Assembly (NCBI GenBank): GCA_000697335.1
Contig: JNEM01000182.1
Coordinates: 1-10,410 of the forward strand
DNA length: 10,410 nucleotides
Direction of reading: 5' to 3'
DNA from: Conidiobolus incongruus B7586
Lineage: Eukaryota > Entomophthoromycota > Entomophthoromycetes > Entomophthorales > Conidiobolaceae
Shown here: positions 1 through 8,208 of the stretch, one piece after another
Position numbering within the stretch: the first letter of the stretch is position 1
Layout of the letters: every line of letters begins with the position of its first letter
Position numbers and translations under genes: made by a program
The notes under the pieces: model-generated
The model's input: only the letters and a program-made list of their open reading frames with translations
Told to the model about the DNA's origin: nothing
Databases searched by the model: none

Positions 1-808
1 AAATAATAAAAATAAATTTATATATATAGTTAGATATTTATAGTATCTAAAATAATTAAAAGATTTTTTAATATAATTTGCTATTTTAAATAAAATAAAA
101 CTATATCTAAAATATTTTAAAATTGAAAGTTTTATTATTGAATATATTAAAAAGTTATTTTTAACCTATTAATATTTATATATTAATTATTTTATTAATA
201 ATTTTATAAGCTAATGAAATTTGAATATATTTTGAAAAATTAAATATAATATGATTATAAATAAAGCCAATTTTAATATAATTGAATTGTTTAAAAGTTT
301 AAATAAATTACTTTATAATATTTATATTTGAAAATAATAATTGTTTTCATGATTTATTAAACAAATATAAATAATTTTTCAAATAAAATATAAATTAAAA
401 GAATATTAAGTATGAAAGGAATCTTTTCAAAAAATACATTAAAATTTAATTTGATTAGTGTTTGTTTGATTGATAAAATAAGAAGTGTAATATATAAGGA
501 TTTATGTTTATTTTTATATAAAAGTTAACTTTAATGAAACTGAATAAAAATGACAAAATTGAAATAAAACTCTGTGAATTAATATAATTAAATAAATTTT
601 GGTTAATGAATTATTATAATTAGATGCACAAAGAATAAAACTAAGAAACTTTTCTAGATTCCATCAATATATATAAATATATGAGACTAAGAATATAATC
701 AAAATAATTTGATACAAACAAATTTTTATACATTAATTTTTCCACTAATTTAAAATATTAAATTAATGAAAAATCTAGATCTCGCTTTATTATACCAAGA
801 ATGATATA

Positions 809-851
809 TTATGCAACTTCAAAATTGCATAACTTTGTCAGTTTCAAAGTT
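809..851. repeat. Two adjacent small hairpins
   Basis: Two perfect inverted repeats sit back to back. TTATGCAA (809-816) and TTGCATAA (825-832) enclose an 8-base loop. AACTTTG (831-837) and CAAAGTT (845-851) enclose a 7-base loop. They share two bases, so both cannot form in full at once. Each arm contains two G/C pairs, slightly better than the AT palindromes common in this window. No transcription signal is visible around them and no function is claimed. Confidence 0.5.
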
Positions 852-1208
852 AACTTAATATATTGACATTTTCTAAATCAGCTGAAAATATCAGGAATCA
901 ATATTTCTGAATAGTTTTGGATATTATATAAAAATAATGTATGTTTATAGTTATTAGGAAATATTCACAAATTTAAAGATTGATATTCAATTTTGTAATT
1001 TATTTAACGATTAAATTTTTATAATGGTTTGATTACTCAAATCAAAAGTTTGGTATTATCATTACATATCTCCCTTAACTTGAATATTCTGTACAGTTAT
1101 TGCCTTTTTAATATATACTGAAGATTTTAATTATCAGTAAAAATGATGCTTCAATAATACTTTTTGACAAAGAACAATTTTAACAAAATGTTATATTATG
1201 CCAACGTA

Positions 1209-1248
1209 GTTGAGTTTGAGTTTGAGTTTGAGTGTGAGCTAAAAGCTC
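1209..1248. repeat. TGAGTT hexamer microsatellite followed by a GAGCT/AGCTC hairpin
   Basis: Three full TGAGTT units (1211-1228) are followed by TGAG, then TG and another TGAG (to 1238). The run ends in a small hairpin with arms GAGCT (1236-1240) and AGCTC (1244-1248) around an AAA loop. It is one of the few G-containing tandem repeats in the window. It reads as an ordinary short microsatellite, and three units are too few to suggest a telomeric or structural array. Confidence 0.7.
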
Positions 1249-2253
1249 TAAAGTTGCTGATTCAATCGTAAGTTTAAGTTAGAGATAAATATCGAATCGT
1301 TAAATTTTAATCATTAACAATGAAATTATAGCTTTTAATTGTTCCCAATTAACCAATTTTAGTTCTTTTCTAATATTAGAAAAATTATCCAAATTATCAA
1401 AATTTGTGTGATAAGAGTAATTCTTAATAACGTATTGCGATTTATTAACAAATTTTTTATGTTGATACAATCAAATATATTAAAACTGATATCGAGGGAA
1501 TCAATTATAATTCTAATTAGAGAATATAAATTATATATATAGTATTTTAATATTATATATCAATATTATAGGTTAAACCAATAAGAATTCAATATTAAAA
1601 TTGAATATTTGAAAAAAAAATACAATCTACATGATAATTTGATACAGTTCAAAAAAATAATTTTTTTGTTAGAATAACATACCTAGAAATTGTTTAATTA
1701 ATTAAATATTATGATTTAAAAAAAATCAAATATTTCAATATATTTCTTTTATATTACTAAATATTAAATTTTTGTTTAATATATATTGAATTTGAATACA
1801 TTAATATTATAATTTTATTTCAACTCAAAATTAACTTTTCTGTTTTAATAAAAATATTATCATTATTCATTATCTGCGAATTAATCAATATAATATAATT
1901 GACTAAATTCAAATCAATGTTCCTAATATAAGGTTTTCATGGTTTTAATAAAAAATGTTTGGTATTTTGAATCCAAAAACATTTAATTAATTTCATTTTA
2001 AATCAATGACAATCGTGTAAGAAATTCAATTTAATTAATTAATTGAGCTTTATCTAATAGAATTCCAATATAAATTGCCTAGAATTTAAATTGATAGATT
2101 CAAATTTAATGGTTAAAATAAATTTTAAACACAGGATTATAAAAATTGGCATTAATTGAATTGGTAATATTTTATATTAGGAATTCTAGATTTATATTAA
2201 ATATATGTAAAAATGCATTAAATTAATGTATGATTGTTCACCTCTAAATTTCT

Positions 2254-2348
2254 CTTAACTTGCCAAAATATGGAGATAGAGATTAATTTAATCCGAAATG
2301 AAATCAGTTATTACGGTGAGCTGTCCGATTTGACTTAACTACCAAAAT
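2254..2348. repeat. Direct repeat CTTAACT-CCAAAAT, two copies
   Basis: CTTAACT-TG-CCAAAAT occurs at 2254-2269 and CTTAACT-A-CCAAAAT at 2334-2348, 80 bp apart, within one of the less AT-extreme patches of this flank. The two copies differ only in the one- or two-base spacer. Whether this is chance or the remnant of a short duplication or binding site cannot be decided from one window. Confidence 0.4.
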
Positions 2349-2371
2349 CAACACCAAATTTACAAATTTTC

Positions 2372-2385
2372 GGAATCAAGATTCC
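2372..2385. repeat. Interrupted palindrome GGAATC-AA-GATTCC
   Basis: A perfect 6-bp inverted repeat with a two-base centre. It could be a dimeric protein-binding site, but its loop is too short for a stable RNA hairpin with all pairs formed. It lies between the CTTAACT repeats and an AT-rich tract. No gene start is near. Confidence 0.4.
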
Positions 2386-3015
2386 TAATATTAATGAGAG
2401 AACTAATTTGATATCTGAACACTTAGACTAATGTCAAACTTTTAAAATTTACTATTGATAATAGTTTTTATTATTTATGATATAAGAGATCTTTAAAGAA
2501 TAACAATATAACAATTCCCAATTTTGATATATTTAAAAAATATTTTTTAATAACTACAAATTTGAACCTTTTAATTGAGACACTTGCCAAACCCGAGATA
2601 TTGTAGATTTTGGTAACTATAAACAAAAAATGAAACTAATCAAAAATTTATTTTATGCAAATGGAAGCTTAATCGCATATTATTATAAATAGTCAATAAT
2701 TAATTAGCACCTTATAATTTAAAATAATTAAATATATTAATATTTTTGGGTTAATTTTTAATCAAATACCGAGCTTTATTGACTTTAATTTATATTAGGT
2801 TTTAGATATAATGATTATTAATATAAACCAATTTAACTAAATTCAAGTTAAAATAATATGATAATTAATAGTAAAAATCAATTTACTATATTAATAATTT
2901 ATTAAATATGGTATCGTTTTATAATTTTTAAAATATTATATAAATTGAATATTGATTCAATTTAATATATACTATACAAATAATATAAATTTAAATTTTT
3001 CAATATATTAACAAT

Positions 3016-3050
3016 AGTTGATCAACTAGTAGTTGAGGGATTTATCAACT
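3016..3050. repeat. Cluster of AGTTGA/TCAACT inverted repeats
   Basis: A perfect 12-bp palindrome, AGTTGATCAACT (3016-3027), is followed at once by AGTTGA (3031-3036) and TCAACT (3045-3050), which form another hairpin. Within 35 bp the same 6-mer therefore appears four times in alternating orientation, with ACTAGT (3025-3030) between the units. This is denser than the background palindromes and has more G/C than its surroundings. It may be a protein-binding cluster or a small recombination product. Confidence 0.5.
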
Positions 3051-4097
3051 GCGGGATATTTACCTTTTAAATTAAAGCAAATTAGAATTGATTTTATATA
3101 TTATGGTCACGAGATTAATTTATATTGATTAAATTACTTATTAAAGTATTAATTTATCTAATATTTTCATATTTGTTAAAATGAAAATTTAATTGAGATT
3201 TAATTTAATAATTTGGTCAAACTTGAAAATTTATTTTTATTTTTATATTTTTAATTTTTAATCAATTTTTGAGATTATTACCATAAATTATTTGATAAAT
3301 TAAGATAAAAATATTGTTGTTAAGCTCAATAAATTAATAATAGTATTAAAAGTAGTAACGGTTTGATAAAATAATTTTTTAATATGATTGAGTTAAATTA
3401 AATTCAATATATATATCTTGATAACAATAATTGTAATTTTACTTAATCAGTAAGACTTAAATTGATGAATTTACCATATTAATGTAATACCTGGTATTGT
3501 TCTAATATTTTTTTAACAATGGATATTATTTCCATTTTTAACCCTCATTTGATTAATGAATTGGAAATAAATTGTTTCAATTTAAATTAATGATTCTAGA
3601 ATGAAGTTTTCCCAATTAGGTCATGCCCTTGAATTTGATCCTCTTTTTTAAATTTTTTGTTTGAAAATCCATCTTTACCTCAATTTATCATACCTTTCGC
3701 TTTATATTTGATAATAAAGAGTGATGATAGAAGCCAAATAAATTGATTTTAATGAGTTAAAGCCTGGATCAAGAATGATTTAAATTAAACTTTTTCTTGC
3801 CAGATGATCTTGATAAAGCTTAATTTAAGTAATTTAATTTAACTAAAAAATTTTCACAACCCTTTTTAATTATTTATAGCTTCAATAGTAAAATAAATTA
3901 AATTAGTTGAATTATGCTTTATATATTTATGATCCTTTTTAGTTTCATGATGATTAACCGCCTTATTAGCATCTCTAAAGATTTTCGTTACTTATTTCCA
4001 TTTATATTAGTGGTTAATCATAATTGTAATTTCTCAACAAATTCCATTTATGCATTAAATCAATATATTAATTCATTTTTACTGTGTCTAAAAATAT

Positions 4098-4113
4098 ATT
4101 ATTATTATTATTA
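4098..4113 (+). repeat. ATT trinucleotide run
   Basis: Five ATT units plus an A. It lies at the end of the spurious frame 3914-4126 and is translated there as a run of tyrosines, one reason for rejecting that frame as a gene. Confidence 0.8.
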
Positions 4114-4727
4114 CATGATAACTTAAATTTATTATTAATAGAATTGTATTATAATTATTAATTGCAATTTAATAATTGCTCAATCAATATTTTAATATTT
4201 GTTCTCATTGTTGAACACCAATTCCCGTTCAAACTAAAAAAGATATAGTAATTAATTAGGTCAAGTGCAGATATTTATTAAATACTGTAATTTGAATACT
4301 TATTAATCAAAAATTGTTTATCAAATAAATCAATGATAAGTTTAAATAATTTATATATTTTTAACTAAAGTATTCTAGTTTAATTGATAGATTTTATCAT
4401 CAGAAATTAGAATTTTTTAATCTAACTTGAAATTGAGCGAAATGTAAATATAGATACTAATGATTTATAGCAATATATTGAAATAATCGAAATTTTGTTT
4501 ATTTAATTTTCAATTGATAAAACTAAGTTTGAAAATTTAAATAAACTAAGAGGAAAGTTTATAACTAATTTTCATTTGATTTTTTACTGATTTTCATATA
4601 TTTAAACCTTTCATCATGAATGCTAAAATAATAACTTTCACAATCATTGAAACAATTTAATGTTTCTTATAGAGTGGTATGCTTTAACAATACTTTTAAA
4701 CAGCCATAACCTTCCACTCTTCTAGAT

Positions 4728-4951
4728 TTTCCAAAATAGAATTGGCACCCGATTGGATAATTTTAAATTAGAATTTAAATTGATTTTGGTCCGATAATTA
4801 AATTATAGGGCATCACCTAATTTGGAAACAACTAATTTACCCATCATTTGGAGCTTAATTAAACAGATTTTGGCCAATAAAATATATTTATTATCATCTC
4901 CAAATCATTATCAACTTTTAACCAATCAAATTCTTTCGGCTTTCCAAAATA
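4728..4951 (+). promoter_or_regulatory. Upstream regulatory region of the homeodomain gene: CCAAT boxes and a MADS-like repeat
   Basis: Two ATTGG boxes (inverse CCAAT) lie one helical turn apart at 4741-4745 and 4752-4756. Two forward CCAAT boxes lie at 4874-4878 (inside the palindrome TTGGCCAA, 4870-4877) and 4922-4926 (extended form CCAATCA). CCAAT is the target of the HAP/NF-Y complex in fungi. The 11-mer TTTCCAAAATA occurs at 4728-4738 and again at 4941-4951, and resembles half of a fungal MADS-box (Mcm1 P-box/CArG) site. The region is visibly less AT-rich than the DNA before 4660. That these boxes drive the gene at 5092 is inferred from position only. Confidence 0.45.
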
Positions 4952-4978
4952 ATCGAAGCCCTGTAAATGTAAAGAGGG

Positions 4979-4987
4979 TATAAATAG
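4979..4987 (+). promoter_or_regulatory. TATA box of the homeodomain gene
   Basis: TATAAATAG flanked by GGG on each side stands out from generic AT sequence because of its G borders. It lies 113 bp before the ATG at 5092. No ATG occurs between the two, so the first start codon downstream is that of the homeodomain gene. A start site some 30 bp downstream would give a leader of about 80 nt. Confidence 0.65.
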
Positions 4988-5091
4988 GGTTCACTTCCAT
5001 CACTTTTAATTAGTTTTTCTATCTTATCAAATTATTACCGCCCAAACCAAGTGGTTTACTTTTTATATTCTAACATTATTTTTGTCACAAA

Positions 5092-5508
5092 ATGACTATT
5101 ACAAGACGCGTTAGAGGGAACAGTTGGCAGATCAACAGATTGTTTGAATTCTACGAAAGGTGTCCTAGACCTACACGGGCTCAAGTACATCAATTATCTT
5201 TGGAGTTGGATATGCCAGTCAAATCTATTAGAATATGGTTTCAAAATCATCGCTCCAAGCAAGGCGCTCATTACATAACAAGAAATCACCACAATCATCA
5301 CCATCAATCAGATCCTATTATCTCGCCCAATCAAGACTACGTTTCAATTATGCCAAGAGGACAAGGGAGTTCACCTACCTTATCGGAATTCGGCGACATC
5401 CCCTACACACCCGAAAATCTTCCTATCCCGCCCGAAAGAGATCTTAACTGTATGAAACTATCCTTTATCCTCTGTTCATCATCAAGTTCACCCTCACCAA
5501 CACATTAA
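5092..5508 (+). CDS. Short homeodomain transcription factor
   Basis: A nuclear DNA-binding protein of 138 residues. A typical 60-residue homeodomain fills residues 2-61. Helix 1 has Gln13, Leu17 and Tyr21 (homeodomain positions 12, 16 and 20). Helix 2 lies near 28-39, and recognition helix 3 carries IRIWFQNHRSK (46-56) with invariant Trp49, Phe50, Asn52 and Arg54 (positions 48, 49, 51 and 53). Arg6 (position 5), Ile48 (47) and Gln51 (50) predict binding to TAAT-type sites. Position 52 is His rather than the usual Arg. There is no three-residue TALE insertion. The loop CPRPT between helices 1 and 2 recalls fungal Yox1/Phx1-type domains. The rest is a His-rich patch (66-71) and a Pro/Ser-rich tail ending in five serines. 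The ATG is the first after the TATA box, has A at -3, and the frame upstream closes at TAA 5071-5073. G+C is about 43%, far above the flanks. A possible intron (5450-5553) would replace the last 19 residues. The target genes and orthologue are unknown. Confidence 0.9.
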   Translation: MTITRRVRGNSWQINRLFEFYERCPRPTRAQVHQLSLELDMPVKSIRIWFQNHRSKQGAHYITRNHHNHHHQSDPIISPNQDYVSIMPRGQGSSPTLSEFGDIPYTPENLPIPPERDLNCMKLSFILCSSSSSPSPTH

Positions 5509-5561
5509 TTACTGATCCTATTTTGGATTAATTATTAATCATATTCTCTCCAGCTATTTAA

Positions 5562-6600
5562 TTTTTTTCCACCTGTTACGAATTATATTGTATTGCATCC
5601 ATCCTAGTTGTATATGGAGAAGCTTACTAAAAATTGTATATATTACCAATTGTTCAAATCTGATTGGAGTTTGGAGCAATTTCTAATGACTAAACGAACA
5701 ATCTTCCGTTTTATTCTTTTGCCTGAAGTTCTTATCAAATAAGTTATTTTTATTTTGATGTGCTAGAATCTGATTTGATCAAGTTGGCTATTTTGCGCAT
5801 TATCAATCATTTTAAGTTAAAATCTATTTTGCACAAATTGTCCATATTTTAAAATAACATTTTATTATTAAAAAATAAATTTTAAAATATATTTAATGAA
5901 TTCAATATTTTATTTTTAAATTGATAATAATAGTTAATGAATGAAATCATTGAATGATGATGTATTGATTGGATTACCATTTATGAGATAATTTCAATTT
6001 GCTAATTCACAATGATTTGATAATTGAATATACTTTTTTGATTTGATGATTACTAATGATTTAATCATAGTGATTTTATCCATATACTTATATTGATTAA
6101 ATATATTGATTTCATTTTAGTCTAATGATGAATACATTTTTATACATGAATTTGGAAATTAAAGAATTACTTTTAAATACTCTATATATGAAATTGATAG
6201 TGTTTATTAATATTTTTGATCACAAATGAAAATCACATTAGTCCAGTATATATTTATATCATTTTTGATTATTATATATACTAATGAGAACCTGAACCCG
6301 TTTCTACTATTAATATAAAACCTAATTTAATTGTCATAATTAACTAAATTATTTTCACAATTTAGAGAGTTTATTAAATGAAATATAGTGTTAATTATTA
6401 AAATAACTAATCTTTATTAAAAATTAGATTTATTTGATAACAATCGGAATAAATTTTGAATAATAATTTAGAGATTTCTAGATTAATCATGTTTTTTATT
6501 AATTGATTTGAAATCAAAAATTAATAAATTTCTAAATTCTATTAATAAGAATCATTTGATTTTTAAAAATTGATTTTAAACAAAAAAAATTCAATTCCAT
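5562..6600. other. AT-rich spacer between the homeodomain gene and U2
   Basis: The first 100-150 bp are probably the 3' untranslated region of the homeodomain gene. TTGTATATGG-like and TATATA-rich stretches near 5605-5645 could serve as fungal 3'-end signals, but no classical AATAAA lies close to the stop. Beyond that the DNA is AT-rich, with many TGATTT/AATGAT words around 5940-6130 and no coding frame, tRNA or repeat unit that I can support. ATGATGA words resembling a C/D snoRNA box C lack a correctly spaced box D. Confidence 0.6.
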
Positions 6601-6630
6601 ATTTAGTAACCGACGGAATGTTTAACCAAA

Positions 6631-6694
6631 AATGGAAATTAAGTTAAATCTAATTAAGACCCATAATAATTCATCCGATCCAATAATGGAAATT
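6631..6694 (+). promoter_or_regulatory. Direct repeats AATGGAAATT upstream of U2
   Basis: AATGGAAATT occurs at 6631-6640 and again at 6685-6694, 54 bp apart, the second copy ending four bases before the U2 TATA box. A richer patch (CCGACGGAATG, 6611-6621) lies just before the first copy. Fungal snRNA genes use RNA polymerase II promoters with upstream elements. Calling these such elements is inference from position and duplication, and they do not match an element I can name. Confidence 0.35.
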
Positions 6695-6698
6695 GTAG

Positions 6699-6705
6699 TA
6701 TAAAT
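6699..6705 (+). promoter_or_regulatory. TATA box of the U2 gene
   Basis: TATAAAT lies 35 bp before the inferred first nucleotide of U2 (6734), the normal TATA-to-start distance for a TATA-driven polymerase II snRNA gene. In such AT-rich DNA a TATA-like word alone means little. The exact spacing to a recognisable RNA 5' end is the support. Confidence 0.55.
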
Positions 6706-6733
6706 TTAACAATTGATTTTAACATTTTTCCTT

Positions 6734-6919
6734 ATCCTCTCTTGCCTTTTGGCTAAGATCAAGTGTAGTATCTGTTCTTTTCAGAATAATTTCTGAAATG
6801 AGTCCTACGGGACTCGGAAATTATTTTTATTTTTGTACCTTGGAGGGAGCGCCTCTGCTTGCATGCTCTCCTTCCACAGGTGTCCCTAGTATTGCAGTAC
6901 CTCTAGGTGACGCCGAGCC
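6734..6919 (+). ncRNA. U2 spliceosomal small nuclear RNA
   Basis: U2 base-pairs with the intron branch point in the spliceosome. The run GCCTTTTGGCTAAGATCAAG and the following GTGTAGTATCTGTTC are near-identical to U2 across eukaryotes. Stem I pairs 6741-6746 with 6751-6757 (one bulged T). The branch-point recognition sequence GTAGTA is 6765-6770. Stem IIa pairs 6780-6786 with 6791-6797. The alternative stem IIc pairs 6787-6793 with 6817-6823. Stem IIb (6800-6815) is six pairs closed by a TACG tetraloop. The Sm site ATTTTTG is 6829-6835. Stem III pairs 6842-6849 with 6868-6875. Stem IV pairs 6879-6889 with 6903-6914, and its loop (6890-6902, TATTGCAGTACCT) matches the loop bound by U2B''/U2A' in animals. 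Length is about 186 nt, near the human and fission-yeast size and far below the 1.2 kb of S. cerevisiae. The ends are inferred to within a few bases. It looks intact and functional. Confidence 0.97.
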
Positions 6920-6951
6920 TTTTTATCATCTTCAAAACCTTTCTTATATAC

Positions 6952-6970
6952 CTGTTTAACATTTAAACAG
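6952..6970 (+). other. Small perfect hairpin 32 bp downstream of U2
   Basis: CTGTTTAA (6952-6959) and TTAAACAG (6963-6970) form eight perfect pairs around a CAT loop, starting 32 bp after the inferred U2 3' end. In budding yeast, U2 precursors are cleaved at a downstream stem-loop by the RNase III enzyme Rnt1, and polymerase II snRNA genes in general need 3' processing signals. The loop here is not the AGNN tetraloop that Rnt1 prefers and the stem is short, so a role in 3' formation is only a suggestion. Confidence 0.35.
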
Positions 6971-7568
6971 AATATATCAAAATCTCAAATATTTGCTTAA
7001 TGAAATTTAATCATAAATCTCAAGTACCAAATAGCATTTCTTAATAGACATTCTACTTTTTATCTCATTCTTAAATATGTTTTGTTTTTTAGATGATTGA
7101 AACTATTATTTGGCTTTGATTATTGAAAAAATGTCACAACTATGATGAAGATATTTTATACAATCTAATTTAAAAAAATATTACTTATTACTTTACCAAT
7201 ATTGATCATTATTTAACCAATTAAGCTTGATATCAGTTTTAAAATTAATTCCAGATATATTGGTTTAATCTGAATATAATTCAACGATTTGATTGTATAT
7301 TATTGACCCATCTAAATTCATTTACTTTGAACTATTGGAACATTAAATGGTCTATATATCAATATTGTCAACCTATTGTTCTCTTATATATGAACATTTT
7401 AATCATTATTTTTTTTATCAATAATTGGAATTTTCTTGTTCTAATTAAATTCTAATCATATAGTTAAAAAATAACTAAGTATTATTTAATAAATTCACTA
7501 ATGTATTATTCTAAATAAATATTAATACAAAAATATAAAATTATTATTTAATTTTTTTAAAATTAGAA

Positions 7569-7591
7569 ATGCATTATGATTAATCATGCAT
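7569..7591. repeat. Palindrome ATGATTAATCAT with ATGCAT at both sides
   Basis: The 12-bp perfect palindrome ATGATTAATCAT (7576-7587) has ATGCAT before it (7569-7574) and overlapping its end (7586-7591). TGATTAATCA is a plausible paired homeodomain site, but words of this kind are common in AT-rich DNA and no gene start is near. Confidence 0.4.
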
Positions 7592-7659
7592 ATATTTATA
7601 TTAATCCATGAAATAATTCAAATGATTTTTTATAGGCAGTATATTTGGCTCTTGGCATC

Positions 7660-7679
7660 GATTGTAGCTATTTACAATC
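7660..7679. repeat. Hairpin GATTGTA / TACAATC
   Basis: A perfect 7-bp stem with a six-base loop (7667-7672), preceded by a short duplication TTGGCTCTTGGC (7645-7656). The patch 7635-7680 is richer in G and C than its neighbours. No known RNA family motif was recognised in it. Confidence 0.4.
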
Positions 7680-8208
7680 TGTATCTTAAGATATTTTTAT
7701 CACAAAAATTCTCTGTATATCGTTGTTAATATCTTGTTTAAAGCATCATGTAAATCAACATATATAACTATTCATTACATAAAGAAACAATGAATTTTTC
7801 TTTCAACAAATTGATTTTAGGATTTTCATTTAATCCTAATTGTGTAAGTAACTTTGATTACGTCATTATATTTTATTCTTTTATTTATCTTAAATATATA
7901 ATACTAATTTTAACCATTTTGGGATCGAATAATAATAAAACATTTATATTCTTTATGAATATACACCCTTGAATTCATTAAATAATACTTTATTTGAAAT
8001 GTTAATATCATACTATCAAAGCAGCAATATTTAATCAAAGCCATTATCAATAATTAATATTTTTTTAAATAATTCTCATCCAATACATCAATTAGATTCC
8101 CTATTTTAATATAAATAAAGTGTATATTTACATCCATTACTTTTTAAATTGTTGATAAAAATAGATTATAATTTAAATAATAAAAATTTTTAATTTTAAA
8201 CACACATG

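Larger units (their letters stand above)
1..4660. other. AT-rich gene-free region upstream of the homeodomain gene
   Basis: No reading frame here has protein-like composition or a recognisable motif, and the longest ATG-started frame (3914-4126) looks like translated AT-rich noise. The first 60 bases hold only 4 G/C, and later lines are mostly about 15-25%. Slightly richer patches occur near 1200-1260, 2230-2400 and 3590-3800, but none shows codon structure. No tRNA boxes, snRNA motifs or transposon ends were seen. Listed separately are a TGAGTT microsatellite, an ATT run and several short palindromes. Another small hairpin lies at 1028-1046 (TTTGATT and AATCAAA arms, five-base loop). At this base composition short AT palindromes are expected by chance. 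Confidence 0.7.

Noticed and set aside
1211-1238. Telomere-like array of TGAGTT units
   Set aside because: Only three full units, and the unit is not a known telomere repeat; it is a plain microsatellite.
3721-3800. C/D snoRNA candidate from GTGATGA at 3721-3727
   Set aside because: No CTGA box D at a suitable distance and no terminal stem. The same holds for ATGATGA words near 5953, 6124 and 7141.
3914-4126. 70-codon plus-strand reading frame
   Set aside because: Its composition is what AT-rich noise gives (Ile, Phe, Tyr, Leu), it ends in a tyrosine run made by the ATT microsatellite, and there is no motif, promoter context or codon signal.
1-4660. Degraded transposon or AT-mutated repeat block
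   Set aside because: No coding remnant, terminal repeat or internal duplication was visible. Only a genome-wide repeat search could decide, so no element is claimed.
5235-5447. 70-codon frame overlapping the homeodomain gene
   Set aside because: It is read in another frame inside a clear homeodomain coding sequence, is Ser/Arg-rich by consequence of the main frame, and has no start context of its own.
5630-5700. tRNA-like B box GTTCAAATC near 5652
   Set aside because: There is no A box, acceptor stem or anticodon arm at the right spacing upstream.
6699-6924. RNA polymerase III transcription of U2 (TATA box and a T5 run at the end)
   Set aside because: T5 runs inside the RNA at 6824-6828 and 6830-6834 would stop polymerase III early, and U2 is a polymerase II gene in fungi.
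7790-7972. 60-codon plus-strand reading frame
   Set aside because: Low-complexity AT-derived residues and no recognisable domain; a frame this short is expected by chance here.
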